Positions 1 through 8,856 are shown, counted from the stretch's first letter. The stretch: DNA of 64,000 bases from Nemorincola caseinilytica (GCF_039540515.1 NZ_BAABFA010000019.1:1-64000), one strand, 5' to 3'. Notes: a model not told the origin generated them from the sequence alone. Program-made: numbers and translations.

Positions 1-55
1 TTGGTATTCCGATGAATTTGATGAAATGGTCAGGGAGCGTAGCAAATAATTTCAA
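1..55 (-). CDS. Possible 5' end of an unknown gene (partial)
   Basis: On the minus strand an open frame begins at a TTG (55-53), ten bases after the stop of the SDR gene, and runs off the left edge. It would read MKLFATLPDHFIKFIGIP, which looks coding in composition, but 18 residues are too few to name a family. It lies in the same frame as the SDR, so it could instead be what remains of that gene or a fused neighbour beyond a stop. Confidence 0.2.
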   Translation of the reverse strand, partial: MKLFATLPDHFIKFIGIP

Positions 56-64
56 ACTGAGACA

Positions 65-634
65 CTACCCGGCATTGAGTTCGGGCACGGCGCAGCGGAA
101 CCAATTATCGAACGCGGCCTTTGATGCCTGGTAGGCCGCCCAGTAGGGCGCAGGTGCCAGCAGCACATTGACAGCAGATATATTGATGATGTGACCCCGG
201 TTCTTTTCTATCGAAGGAATAAGCGCAAGTATGAGCTGCGTGGGGCCAAAGTAATTGACGGCCATGGTGCGGGTAAGATCGTGATGCCTGTTCAGGGAAT
301 CGTACAAGGAACGGCGAATGGACCTGCCTGCATTGCTCACCACTATGTGTATACCGCCGGGCAACTGCAGGAGTTTTTCCGTAAGTACCGCTACCTCTTC
401 GGACTTTGAAAGATCGGTGGGGAATATGTGTGCCGTACCACCGCGCCGGGCTACCTCTCCCTGTACCTGTAGCAGCTTTTCCTCTGTCCTGGCCACAAGT
501 AGCAAGGTAGCTCCTGTACCGGCCAGCATATAGGCCAGGCTTTCACCTATGCCATAGCTGGCACCGGTGATGAGGATGTTCCTGCCATTACACCTTTCCC
601 CGAGCCGCCGCTCATTTACCGCCGTAGGCGGCAA
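65..634 (-). CDS. Short-chain dehydrogenase/reductase, C-terminally short
   Basis: This is an NAD(P)-dependent SDR with a Rossmann fold. The nucleotide-binding motif TGASYGIGES lies about 25 residues from the chosen start, followed by the NAG motif (SNAGRSIRRS) and the catalytic YQASK (YxxxK) preceded by the active-site serine in NISAVN. The protein stops about 20 residues after the catalytic lysine, at about 189 aa, whereas SDRs usually have 240 or more residues including the PG motif and substrate loop. Shifting frame by one or two bases does not restore an SDR tail. No ATG lies in frame near the N-terminus; a TTG at 634 is the best start, and it diverges from the PPK2 gene. The core is clearly SDR, but the gene may be truncated. 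The substrate cannot be inferred. Confidence 0.65.
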   Translation of the reverse strand: MPPTAVNERRLGERCNGRNILITGASYGIGESLAYMLAGTGATLLLVARTEEKLLQVQGEVARRGGTAHIFPTDLSKSEEVAVLTEKLLQLPGGIHIVVSNAGRSIRRSLYDSLNRHHDLTRTMAVNYFGPTQLILALIPSIEKNRGHIINISAVNVLLAPAPYWAAYQASKAAFDNWFRCAVPELNAG

Positions 635-781
635 TAAGATATGCTGAAGAAGACCATAGCTAGAGTAGGCCATAGGGATGCGGATATGAGCTGCGAACAA
701 ATATCGCAAAACTTTAAGAGCATACCGATCTATAACGTTATCTTTAGAAAAGGCATGGGGTATGCCGGTAATGAAGCCACT

Positions 782-1657
782 ATGGATGTGCGCAAATATA
801 AAATATCGCCGGGGGAGAAAGTAAGGCTGTCCGAGGTAGCCACCGCACCGGGCAAGCTGCATGATGAGGAAGAACTGCGGGAAAAACTGGCTGCATGTGT
901 AGAGGAGATATCGGCGCTGCAATACCGGCTGTATGCAGAGAACAGGCGGTCGCTGCTCATCATTCTGCAGGGTATGGACAGCTCGGGCAAGGACGGCACC
1001 ATAAAACACCTGATGCGTGGCCTGAACCCGCAGGGCACACAGGTACACAGCTTCAAGCACCCTACCGACCTGGAGCTGGAACACGATTTCCTGTGGCGGC
1101 ACATACAGAAGATACCCCAGCATGGAGAGATAGCCATCTTCAACAGGTCGCACTACGAAAACGTATTGATATGCAAAGTACACCCTGAACTGGTACTGGC
1201 AGAGCGCAGACCGGGCATAGATACCGTAAAGAAGGTAGACAAAAAATTCTGGAAGGAGCGTTACGAACAGATAAACGGCTTTGAGAAGGGGCTGGTAAGG
1301 AACGGCATAGAGATAGTGAAGTTCTTCCTGCACCTGTCTTTTGACGAGCAGCGCGACCGTTTCTTTGCCCGGCTGGACAATAAAGAAAAGCACTGGAAAT
1401 TCTCGGCAGCGGACATTACCGAGCGTGGCTTCTGGCCGGAGTACCAGAAAGCCTACGAACAGGCACTGGAACACACCAGCACAAAGAAAGCGCCATGGTA
1501 TGTGATACCTGCCGATCACAAACCATTTACACACCTGCAGGTAGCGCGCATAGTACTGGAAAAGCTGCGCAAGATGGATCCGCAGTTCCCACCTGAGGAT
1601 AAAAAGGAGACAGCCCTGCTGCAAAAAGCACGCAAACAACTAAAGCAAGGCATGTAG
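782..1657 (+). CDS. ppk2: Polyphosphate kinase 2 family phosphotransferase
   Basis: The 291-residue product matches PPK2 enzymes, which transfer phosphate between polyphosphate and nucleotides in the cytoplasm. Visible marks are the Walker A-like QGMDSSGKDGT at about residue 63, the family signature FNRSHYENVL at about 120, and the lid-region residues around ERRPGID. The length fits single-domain PPK2 proteins. The ATG at 782 is preferred over an in-frame upstream extension to 641 because family members begin with a short basic segment just before the ISPGEKVRL-type motif. The stop lies 2 bp from the stop of the convergent queG gene. Whether it acts mainly on NMPs or NDPs (class I, II or III) cannot be settled by eye. 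Confidence 0.9.
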   Translation: MDVRKYKISPGEKVRLSEVATAPGKLHDEEELREKLAACVEEISALQYRLYAENRRSLLIILQGMDSSGKDGTIKHLMRGLNPQGTQVHSFKHPTDLELEHDFLWRHIQKIPQHGEIAIFNRSHYENVLICKVHPELVLAERRPGIDTVKKVDKKFWKERYEQINGFEKGLVRNGIEIVKFFLHLSFDEQRDRFFARLDNKEKHWKFSAADITERGFWPEYQKAYEQALEHTSTKKAPWYVIPADHKPFTHLQVARIVLEKLRKMDPQFPPEDKKETALLQKARKQLKQGM

Positions 1658-1659
1658 CA

Positions 1660-2595
1660 TCAGCCATTATCTTTTATAGCGCCTATGTTGCGCTGTATGC
1701 CCTTCCATTTGCTGCGCTTTAGGGGCGAGCTTTTGAATATCTTATTGAAGGCCTCCTCGCTCATGGCCTCCCATTCGCGCAGGGAAAGGTCCAGCACCTG
1801 TGGTATGGGTGTAAAAGCAGGTTCGCTATTGGGGCGGGAGAAACGGTTCCACGGGCATACGTCCTGGCACACATCGCAGCCGAACATCCAGCCATCCATT
1901 TTTGTTTGCAGGTCGCCGGGTATGAGGGCATCCTTCAGCTCTATAGTAAGGTAGGATATGCACTTGCTGCCATCTACCAACATGGGCGATACTATGGCCT
2001 CTGTAGGGCATGCATCCATGCAGCGGGTACAGGTACCGCAATGGTCGGTAGAGAAGGGCGCATCGGCCACCAGGTCCAGATCGGTGATGAGGGTGGCTAT
2101 GAAGAAGAACGAGCCGGAATGACGCGTGAGCAAATTGCCATTCTTGCCCACCCAGCCCAGGCCGCTGCGCACGGCCCAGCTACGCTCCAGCACAGGAGCA
2201 CTATCTACAAAGCCACGACCGTTAACAGCGCCTATGTGGGCATTGATGTATGCAAGCAGCTCGTTCAGCTTTTCGCGTATCACATAGTGGTAGTCGGTGC
2301 CCCATGCATACTTGGCCACCTTTGGGGCCTGCGGCAATTGTTCTGCCGCAGGAGAATAATTGAGCAGCAATGTGACCACTGAGCGCGCACCGGGCACCAG
2401 CTTGCGGGGATCTGTGCGGAGGTCGAAGTGGCGCTCCATGTACTGCATAGTACCGTGGAAGCCCTTGCCGAGCCATTGCTCTAGCCGGCGGGCATCGTCC
2501 TGCAGTTGCACGGCCTCTGCCACCCCGCACGACATAAAGCCGAGGCGCTGCGCTTCGGCTTTTATGAGCTGTGTATTTTTTCCGGCATTGTACAA
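1660..2595 (-). CDS. queG: Epoxyqueuosine reductase QueG
   Basis: QueG carries out the last step of queuosine synthesis in tRNA, reducing epoxyqueuosine with cobalamin and two [4Fe-4S] clusters. The 311-residue protein has both cluster motifs: CGTCTRCMDACP near residue 186 and CDVCQDVCPWN near 239. Family-typical stretches such as RTDPRKLVPGARSVV and WVGKNGNLL are also present. The only start that keeps the conserved N-terminal LIKAEAQRLGF segment is a TTG at 2595. A TAATTTTG -7-type element at 2603-2610 on the same strand would put transcription start almost on this codon, so the message may be leaderless. The other queuosine gene here, tgt, is about 25 kb away. Confidence 0.93.
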   Translation of the reverse strand: MYNAGKNTQLIKAEAQRLGFMSCGVAEAVQLQDDARRLEQWLGKGFHGTMQYMERHFDLRTDPRKLVPGARSVVTLLLNYSPAAEQLPQAPKVAKYAWGTDYHYVIREKLNELLAYINAHIGAVNGRGFVDSAPVLERSWAVRSGLGWVGKNGNLLTRHSGSFFFIATLITDLDLVADAPFSTDHCGTCTRCMDACPTEAIVSPMLVDGSKCISYLTIELKDALIPGDLQTKMDGWMFGCDVCQDVCPWNRFSRPNSEPAFTPIPQVLDLSLREWEAMSEEAFNKIFKSSPLKRSKWKGIQRNIGAIKDNG

Positions 2596-2602
2596 GTGGC
2601 TG

Positions 2603-2610
2603 CAAAATTA
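2603..2610 (-). promoter_or_regulatory. Bacteroidetes -7 element upstream of queG
   Basis: The minus strand reads TAATTTTG (consensus TAnnTTTG) 7 bases before the TTG start of queG. No clear -33 TTTG lies 19-21 bases upstream, so this is a half-match. Confidence 0.4.
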
Positions 2611-2622
2611 CACCATTGGCAA

Positions 2623-4185
2623 CTATGCGGCGGGTTTGTCCTCCCTGCTGTCCTTGTTCCCTTCATCAGCTTTGCCCCAGGGTCTTACAGGTGTAAGCCC
2701 CTTTTGCGCAGGGCCCGTGAGCAAATGCCCATCAGGGCTATAGCGTGCGCCATGGCAGGGGCAGTCCCATGTACACTCGGCACTGTTCCATTTTACGGTA
2801 CAGCCCACATGCGGACAAATGGCGCTGAGTATATGCAGCTTGCCCTCATCGCTCTTGTATATGGCCAGCTTCTGGCCCTCCCATTCACCCATTTTAGCCT
2901 CGCCGGGCGCTATGCCCGATAACTCCTCTATCTCCTCGGCGCTGAAACGGCCCGCCACGAACTGGTGTATGACATCGGCATTCTCTTTGAGGAAGGTACC
3001 AAGACCTGCCAGCTTTATCCTGCCGGGATCGAAGAGCTTTTCGTAGGAAGACGTACCCTTAGTGATGAGGTCGCACAATATCTTTCCCGACAGGGTGCCG
3101 TATATCATGCCATTGCCCCCGAACCCCGTGGCCGCATAGACCTTACTATGGCCGGGCATAAGCCCTATATAGGGCAGGCCATCTACAGAGTTATAGTATT
3201 GCGATGACCACCGGTAGGCCACAGTATCTATATCGAAGTACTGCCGCATATATAGCTCCAGTTCCCGCTGTACATGTGCGGTATCTTCATTGTGGCCCGT
3301 CTTATGGTCGAGCCCACCGGCTATGACATACTTAACACCATCTACCACCTGCGAGCGATAGTAGTGATATGGCTCCTTAAGGTCATATACCATAGCATCG
3401 GGGTATTCGCCACTTTTAAGGGTAAAGGCTATGGCATAGCTGCGGTAGGGCGCACAGCGAAAGCTGAATACATTGACACCAGGAGGCAGATGCGTGGCAT
3501 ATACGGCATACCTGGCCCTGATAACACCTTGTGATGTCTCGGCAGTAATTATATCATCATCATGCAGCTTGTGCACCATGCACTGCTGCACAATAACGCC
3601 TCCCTTCATCTCGAACACTCTTGCAAGGCCCAGCAGATGCTTCAGCGCATGCATCTGCGCCTGGCGTGCCACAGAGGCCGCCTTGACATATGGAATAGGA
3701 ACAGGCAATATATCACTGCGCTGCATGGGTACACCCGCACGGTCGCTGGCCTCCATCATTTCCTGCAGCATATCGGCCTCTTCGCCCGTAGTGGCAAAGA
3801 GATAGCCCGTCTTATAGGCGAGGTCATTTTCTATGCCATACTTATTGGTGAATTGCTCTATGAGATCTATAGCCTCTCTTGCCCCTTTGGCCACAAGGCA
3901 TGCAGCATCGTGACCAAAATGGCGGGCGATGTCGATATAGGGTGTATCGAGCACAGTATTGAGATGGGCCGTAGTGCCGCCCGTTGTACCGAAACCTATA
4001 TTGTGTCCTTCTACCAGCAGGCACTTCTGCCCGCTCTCCTGTAGCAGCAATGCTGTTGTGAGACCCGTGATACCTCCACCTATCACCAGTACGTCATACA
4101 CTGTATGTTCATCCCGGTCGTTGGCAGGTATATAGTTACCTACTGCGTGCTGCCATATGCTCTTTGATGCGCCATCCCTATCCAT
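2623..4185 (-). CDS. FAD-dependent oxidoreductase with C-terminal Rieske domain
   Basis: A 520-residue DAO-type flavoprotein fused to a Rieske [2Fe-2S] domain. The N-terminus carries the dinucleotide motif VIGGGITGLTTAL about 30 residues in, and GGTTAHLNT follows as in other amine-oxidase-like members. The C-terminal Rieske domain (about residues 430-510) has intact ligands: CPHVGC near 458 and CPCHG near 475, giving the Cys-His/Cys-His pattern. The family is widespread, but its substrate is generally unknown. It is a paralogue of the protein at 10917-12428, which has lost both histidines. No secretion signal is visible, so it is probably cytoplasmic. It stands alone, 27 bp beyond the queG start on the same strand, so it could share a transcript with queG. 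Confidence 0.88.
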   Translation of the reverse strand: MDRDGASKSIWQHAVGNYIPANDRDEHTVYDVLVIGGGITGLTTALLLQESGQKCLLVEGHNIGFGTTGGTTAHLNTVLDTPYIDIARHFGHDAACLVAKGAREAIDLIEQFTNKYGIENDLAYKTGYLFATTGEEADMLQEMMEASDRAGVPMQRSDILPVPIPYVKAASVARQAQMHALKHLLGLARVFEMKGGVIVQQCMVHKLHDDDIITAETSQGVIRARYAVYATHLPPGVNVFSFRCAPYRSYAIAFTLKSGEYPDAMVYDLKEPYHYYRSQVVDGVKYVIAGGLDHKTGHNEDTAHVQRELELYMRQYFDIDTVAYRWSSQYYNSVDGLPYIGLMPGHSKVYAATGFGGNGMIYGTLSGKILCDLITKGTSSYEKLFDPGRIKLAGLGTFLKENADVIHQFVAGRFSAEEIEELSGIAPGEAKMGEWEGQKLAIYKSDEGKLHILSAICPHVGCTVKWNSAECTWDCPCHGARYSPDGHLLTGPAQKGLTPVRPWGKADEGNKDSREDKPAA

Positions 4186-4383
4186 AACAATGATATTGAG
4201 ATCATTATGAAATATCGCAAAAACGTTGCCACGGGCGGGCCATTATGTGGCCTATAAAAGCGTACGGGGAACAAAGAATTGACGATCAGTGACTTTGTAA
4301 AAAGAACATATAAAAAGCAGACCGCTTTTTAACAATATGCTTGGGGAATGTAAGAGATGTACCGATGCGAGAGGGAATATTCT

Positions 4384-4418
4384 CCCCACCTGTTGGGTGT
4401 GTACTGCCACAGGTGGGG
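4384..4418. repeat. Inverted repeat downstream of the GNAT gene
   Basis: Arms CCCCACCTG and CAGGTGGGG are perfect over 9 bp with a 17-nt loop. It sits 8 bp beyond the stop of the leftward acetyltransferase gene and could act as a transcript end, but no T-run follows on the minus strand. Confidence 0.4.
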
Positions 4419-4425
4419 GCCTGTA

Positions 4426-4935
4426 TCAGGGCGCAGCATTCCACTCCAGCGATACCAGTTCCTCGTCATGTACGGTGATGGGACCCTTATGGGCAAAGCC
4501 CAGCTTTTGCAGCAGTCGCAGGGAATGTTCATTACCGGGTGTAACTATGGCCATGATGGTGCGCATGTCCAACACCTCTGCCCCATGACGCAGCACAGCA
4601 TTTGCGGCCTCGAAAGCATAACCCTGGCCTTCGTATCGCGGCAGCAGCGCAAAACCGATATCGGGATGCGGCAGATATTCGCGCTGCAAGAGGCCGCACA
4701 TACCTATAGAGGCATTGGTGGCGCGCAGCTTTACAAGCCACAGGCCAAAGCCCTTTTCGTTATAGCTTTTCATGGGGCCGTTCATAAGGTAGGCCAAAGC
4801 CGTCTCGGTATCCGATACACCGCGATCGCCTATATACTGTAGCCAGCCGGGGCTATTGAGCAGCTCTATGATAAAAGAGGTATCGTAAACGGAGAACTCT
4901 GTTATATGCAGCCTGTCTGCGGTAATGGTGGTCAT
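4426..4935 (-). CDS. GNAT family N-acetyltransferase (RimJ/RimL-like)
   Basis: A 169-residue acetyltransferase of the GNAT_3/RimJ type, expected to transfer an acetyl group from acetyl-CoA to an amine. The start of the family fold is RLHITEFSVYD, and the acetyl-CoA pyrophosphate loop is seen as LLPRYEGQGYAFEA near residue 105. Late motifs include TPGNEHSLRLLQKLGF, typical of these enzymes. The ATG at 4935 is chosen because the upstream in-frame extension reads into unlikely, cysteine/histidine-rich sequence. It diverges from the sirtuin gene with less than 90 bp between the two starts. An acetyltransferase and a deacylase facing one another is suggestive, but no shared target can be shown. 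Confidence 0.85.
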   Translation of the reverse strand: MTTITADRLHITEFSVYDTSFIIELLNSPGWLQYIGDRGVSDTETALAYLMNGPMKSYNEKGFGLWLVKLRATNASIGMCGLLQREYLPHPDIGFALLPRYEGQGYAFEAANAVLRHGAEVLDMRTIMAIVTPGNEHSLRLLQKLGFAHKGPITVHDEELVSLEWNAAP

Positions 4936-5022
4936 GATGCAAGTGCAAATTAGCGCACTATGATGAGTATATTTACAGTGGCGGCAATATACCGCCAAAG
5001 GGGTCATTTAAAAGGTAGAACG

Positions 5023-5715
5023 ATGGCAAAACAGAGACTGGTGGCGCTGACCGGCGCAGGCATAAGCGCAGAGAGCGGGCTGCACACCTTCAGAGACAGC
5101 GATGGCCTGTGGGAAGGCCACAGGGTAGAGGATGTGGCCACTCCACGCGCCTGGCGCCGAGACCCCGCGCTGGTGCAGGAGTTTTACAATATGCGCCGCC
5201 GCGATGTGCTGGCCACCGTGCCCAATGCCGCACATATAGCCCTTGCGGCCCTGCAAGAGCACTATGATGTGCATATAGTGACCCAGAATATAGACGACCT
5301 GCACGAAAGGGCGGGATCGCGCAATGTAATGCACCTGCATGGCGAGATACTGAAGATGCGCAGCGAGCGCAATGAATACCAGCTATACCCCATTACCACC
5401 GATATAACACTTGATATGATAGCCGCGGACGGCGGACGATACCGGCCGCATGTAGTGTGGTTCGAGGAGCCGGTGCCTATGATAGCACAGGCCATACCGC
5501 TGATGTATGAGGCCGATGTCTTTGTGCTGGTGGGCACATCGCTGGCGGTATACCCGGCAGCGGGACTCGTAGACCATGTACCCGACCATGTAATGAAGTA
5601 TGTGGTGGACAAGCGCATACCCGAGGTGAAGCGCTTTCGCAATGTAGTACCTATAGAGCAACCCGCCACTACGGGTATGGCACACTTACTGGAACTGTTG
5701 CGTAACAGTAAATAA
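5023..5715 (+). CDS. cobB: Sir2-family NAD-dependent protein deacylase without zinc cysteines
   Basis: Sirtuins remove acyl groups from lysine using NAD. The 230-residue protein has GAGISAESGLHTFRD at the NAD site, TQNIDDLHERAG, the catalytic histidine in HLHGE, and GTSLAVYPAAG. The segment FYNMRRRD carries the Tyr-x-x-Arg pair that in E. coli CobB and human SIRT5 favours acidic acyl groups such as succinyl. The protein contains no cysteine at all, so the usual four-Cys zinc site is absent; from memory, many Bacteroidetes homologues share this. The ATG at 5023 directly precedes the conserved N-terminus. The stop is 20 bp from the convergent ftsY stop. Confidence 0.9.
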   Translation: MAKQRLVALTGAGISAESGLHTFRDSDGLWEGHRVEDVATPRAWRRDPALVQEFYNMRRRDVLATVPNAAHIALAALQEHYDVHIVTQNIDDLHERAGSRNVMHLHGEILKMRSERNEYQLYPITTDITLDMIAADGGRYRPHVVWFEEPVPMIAQAIPLMYEADVFVLVGTSLAVYPAAGLVDHVPDHVMKYVVDKRIPEVKRFRNVVPIEQPATTGMAHLLELLRNSK

Positions 5716-5735
5716 ACGGGAAAAGGTACTTTCTA

Positions 5736-6710
5736 CTATTTGAGACTGAAAAGGCTATCCACGAATTCGGCCTTGTCGAAGATCTGCAGGTCTTCCATGC
5801 GCTCGCCTACGCCTATGTATTTCACCGGTATCCTGAACTGGTTGGCTATGGCCAGCACTACCCCACCCTTGGCCGTACCATCCAGCTTGGTCACGGCTAT
5901 GGCCGTAACATCGGTAGCAGCGGTGAAGTGGCGCGCCTGCTCTATGGCGTTCTGCCCGGTGCTGCCATCCAGCACCAGCAGTACCTCGTGCGGGGCATCG
6001 GGCATTTTTTTGCTTATCACGCGGCGTATCTTGCCCAGCTCGTCCATCAGGTATGCCTTGTTGTGCAGGCGGCCTGCGGTATCTATTATCACTACATCGC
6101 TATCGCGGGCAATGGCGCTCTGTACGGCATCGAAGGCCACCGAGCTGGGGTCGCTGCCCATCTCTTTCTTCACTATAGGCACACCTACACGGTCGCTCCA
6201 GATGGTGAGCTGGTCTACAGCCGCCGCCCTGAAGGTATCGGCCGCGCCCAGCAGTACGCTCTTGCCGTTCTTTTTGAAGTTGTGGGCCAGCTTGCCTATG
6301 GTGGTGGTCTTGCCCACACCATTCACACCTACTACCAGTATCACATAGGGCTTCTTACCTGCAGGAACATCGAACGTAGCAAATTCGTTGGAAGGGGCCG
6401 AGGTGAGCATGCTCATTATCTCTTCCTGCAGTATATCGTTCAGCTGCGATGTGCCCAGGTATTTATCGCGGGCCACGCGCTGCTCTATGCGGTTTATGAT
6501 GGCCACCGTGGTATCTACACCTACGTCGGCGCTTATGAGGGCATCTTCCACCTGGTCCAGCACTTCCTCGTCTACCTTATCCTTCCCGGCAACGGCCTTG
6601 GCAAGTTTTGAGAAAAATCCCTCCTTGGTCTTTTGCAAACCCTGGTCAAGCGCCTCTTTCTGCTCCTGCTGATCTTTGTTCCGCCTGAAAAGTTTGTCGA
6701 ATAAGCCCAT
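5736..6710 (-). CDS. ftsY: Signal recognition particle receptor FtsY
   Basis: FtsY is the membrane-associated GTPase that docks SRP-ribosome complexes at the translocon. The 324-residue protein begins with a short basic segment (GLFDKLFRRNKD) in place of a long acidic A domain, as is usual outside the Proteobacteria. The four-helix N domain follows, then the G domain: P-loop GVNGVGKTTTIGKLA near residue 128, DTFRAAAVDQL, DTAGRLHNK, TKLDGTAKGG and the closing GVGERMEDLQ. A TAATTTTG -7 element lies at 6730-6737 on the minus strand. It is transcribed alone, converging on the sirtuin gene. Confidence 0.97.
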   Translation of the reverse strand: MGLFDKLFRRNKDQQEQKEALDQGLQKTKEGFFSKLAKAVAGKDKVDEEVLDQVEDALISADVGVDTTVAIINRIEQRVARDKYLGTSQLNDILQEEIMSMLTSAPSNEFATFDVPAGKKPYVILVVGVNGVGKTTTIGKLAHNFKKNGKSVLLGAADTFRAAAVDQLTIWSDRVGVPIVKKEMGSDPSSVAFDAVQSAIARDSDVVIIDTAGRLHNKAYLMDELGKIRRVISKKMPDAPHEVLLVLDGSTGQNAIEQARHFTAATDVTAIAVTKLDGTAKGGVVLAIANQFRIPVKYIGVGERMEDLQIFDKAEFVDSLFSLK

Positions 6711-6729
6711 GTTCTTTTATATAAAGGCG

Positions 6730-6737
6730 CAAAATTA
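6730..6737 (-). promoter_or_regulatory. Bacteroidetes -7 element upstream of ftsY
   Basis: The minus strand reads TAATTTTG 19 bases before the ftsY ATG, matching TAnnTTTG. No convincing -33 TTTG is seen. Confidence 0.4.
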
Positions 6738-6763
6738 GTAAAATATGATCACCCTTCCGCTGT

Positions 6764-8164
6764 TCATATGCCGTATACGGTGTGCTGGGCAGGTATCTCT
6801 ATGTCCTCGAAACCCTTTCGCTGCAGCCTGTCGCTAAAACGCTGCTGTACCTCGTACTCGCCATGCACCAGGAAGAGCTTGCGCACCTGGCGGGGGTCCT
6901 GGCAGGCCAGCCACTGGCTCATGTCCTCGTAGTCGCCATGGGCGCTCAGGCTGGTTATCTCTGCTATATGGGCCTTTACAGGGAAGGCACGGCCAAAGAT
7001 GCGCACCTCGGGCGGGTTGGCCTTGAGCCTGCCCCCCAGCGATCCCGGCTCGCAGTAGCCGGTAAGCAATATGGTATTGCGGCTATCGGTGATGTTGTTG
7101 GCTATGTGGTGCTTCACCCTGCCGGCCTCGGCCATACCCGATGCCGATATGATGACACAGGGCTCCTTACTGTCGTTGAGGCGTATGGAATCGTCCACAT
7201 CCTCTATATATGTTAGCCCCTTGAAGGAGAACACATCATCGTCCTTGCGAAGGAGGTGCTGCACATTGCTATTGAAGCAAGCTGGGTACCGCTTTATGGT
7301 CTCGGTCATTTTCACCGACAGCGGGCTATCTACATAGTATGTGAGCGGCGGCAGGCGTTTTTCCAGCTCCAGGCGGTTCAGCATATACAGTATCTCCTGC
7401 GTGCGGCCCAGGCTGAAGGCAGGCATCACCAGCTTGCCCTTGCGCTTCAGGCAGGTCTCTACTATATGATCGAGCAGCTTGTCGGTGGCTACGGCCTGCA
7501 GGTCGTGCAGCTTGTCGCCATAGGTCGACTCCATGATGATGACATCGGCCTGCGGGAAATCCTGTGGCGAGCGTAGTATCATATCGCGGTAACGACCCAC
7601 ATCGCCGCTGAAGGTAAGGTGGGTGGTCACACCCTTCTCCTTTATCTTCAGGTTGATGGCCGCAGAGCCCAGTATATGGCCGCAATCGGTATAAAGCAGC
7701 TCTATACCTTCGTCCACAATGTATGGTTCGTTGTATGGTATGGTCTCGAAGAGAGGAAATACCGCAGTGGCATCTTCTTCGGTATACAGGGGGGCAACGG
7801 GTGGCTTGTGTTCTTTCTGCCGGTGTTTGTTCACATACTTTACATCGGCCTCCTGTATGCGGGCAGAGTCTACCAGCAGCAGCCTGGCCAGCGATGCCGT
7901 AGGTGGTGTACAGTATATCTTACCCTTGTAGCCGTCCTTTACCAGCTTTGGCAGCAGACCTATGTGATCGATATGCCCATGCGAGATGATGACATGATCG
8001 ACCTCGGAAGGCTCGAAGCCCCACTCGCTATTGAGGCGGGTGGTATCTATGCCCATGCCCTGGAACATGCCACAGTCGAGCAATATCTTCTTAGTGGGGT
8101 TGATGTGCAGTAAATGCTTGGAGCCGGTGACGGTACGCGCCGCGCCATGGAAGGATATCTTCAT
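6764..8164 (-). CDS. Metallo-beta-lactamase fold, beta-CASP RNA-processing-type hydrolase
   Basis: A 466-residue MBL/beta-CASP protein of the group related to archaeal and eukaryotic CPSF-type nucleases. It has the zinc motif HGHIDHIG (HxHxDH) near residue 56, GHILGSAAI, SGDVGR, ESTYGD, the beta-CASP serine/Arg region SLGRTQEIL, then SASGMAEAGRVKHH and the late histidine motif SAHGDYEDM. These features support RNA or DNA phosphodiester hydrolysis in the cytoplasm. The ATG at 8164 begins MKISFHGAARTVTGS, the conserved N-terminus; an in-frame upstream extension to 8425 looks non-coding. Its natural substrate cannot be told from sequence. Confidence 0.9.
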   Translation of the reverse strand: MKISFHGAARTVTGSKHLLHINPTKKILLDCGMFQGMGIDTTRLNSEWGFEPSEVDHVIISHGHIDHIGLLPKLVKDGYKGKIYCTPPTASLARLLLVDSARIQEADVKYVNKHRQKEHKPPVAPLYTEEDATAVFPLFETIPYNEPYIVDEGIELLYTDCGHILGSAAINLKIKEKGVTTHLTFSGDVGRYRDMILRSPQDFPQADVIIMESTYGDKLHDLQAVATDKLLDHIVETCLKRKGKLVMPAFSLGRTQEILYMLNRLELEKRLPPLTYYVDSPLSVKMTETIKRYPACFNSNVQHLLRKDDDVFSFKGLTYIEDVDDSIRLNDSKEPCVIISASGMAEAGRVKHHIANNITDSRNTILLTGYCEPGSLGGRLKANPPEVRIFGRAFPVKAHIAEITSLSAHGDYEDMSQWLACQDPRQVRKLFLVHGEYEVQQRFSDRLQRKGFEDIEIPAQHTVYGI

Positions 8165-8284
8165 GCTAACAGTGTTGTGTGTACAATGGCCTGAAATTAC
8201 GGTAAAACCTGAGAAAGCACTGTTAAAAAGTACCGGCGGCCAAAGCTGTGTAATAGTGTAATAGCGGTACTGAGCTATTATAAT

Positions 8285-8292
8285 TACCTTTG
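8285..8292 (+). promoter_or_regulatory. Bacteroidetes -7 element for the 8310 lipoprotein gene
   Basis: TACCTTTG matches TAnnTTTG and ends 17 bases before the ATG at 8310. No -33 TTTG is present at the expected distance. Confidence 0.4.
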
Positions 8293-8309
8293 ACATAACG
8301 TACACACCC

Positions 8310-8849
8310 ATGCGCATCTTACTCACCTTATTGCTCTTTGCCGCCATCGCCTCGCTATGCTCTTGCGAGAAACTGGGTATATGTGTAGACCGTGACCTGA
8401 ACATAGAGCGCCATGCCGATACCACCGCCAGGCTGCGCCTGGACGGTTACTACTACAGCCCTGCCGATACCGACGAGAATGGCCAGGTAATGAACGAGCT
8501 GATGGTATTCTACAAGAATGGTGTAGTGCTGCTGCCCGGCAATGTGAGCCAGGGCAACGAGGAACTGTACCTGCGGGCCATAGGCGGCTATACGGGCATA
8601 CGCAGCTCCAAGGCCAGTTGGGGCGCATATAGCATAGACAGCATCCTTAATATAGCGCACTGGAAGCCTGCCAAATGCGGCGCACAGGCCGTATGGCGCA
8701 AGGGCGAGGTACTGAACGATACCACCTTTATGGTAAGGGAGGTACAGATAAAGGGACGGTATGGCACAGGTAAACTGACGAAGGAGCAGGTATTCCGCTA
8801 CAGGCCGCACATGCCCAAACCTGATAGCCTGAACGATTTTGTGAACTAA
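8310..8849 (+). CDS. Hypothetical lipoprotein
   Basis: A 179-residue protein of unknown function. It starts with a lipoprotein signal peptide, MRILLTLLLFAAIASLCSC, with a lipobox (S-L-C-S-C) and cysteine 19, so it should be lipid-anchored in the envelope. The mature part is polar, about 160 residues, with no motif I recognise. It converges on the NlpC/P60 gene with a 7-bp gap. The gene looks real from its start context, signal peptide and codon use. Confidence 0.75.
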   Translation: MRILLTLLLFAAIASLCSCEKLGICVDRDLNIERHADTTARLRLDGYYYSPADTDENGQVMNELMVFYKNGVVLLPGNVSQGNEELYLRAIGGYTGIRSSKASWGAYSIDSILNIAHWKPAKCGAQAVWRKGEVLNDTTFMVREVQIKGRYGTGKLTKEQVFRYRPHMPKPDSLNDFVN

Positions 8850-8856
8850 GTAAACC

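Noticed and set aside
635..1639. Leftward open frame continuing upstream of the SDR
   Set aside because: It is the antisense shadow of the PPK2 gene, with no domain and a skewed composition.
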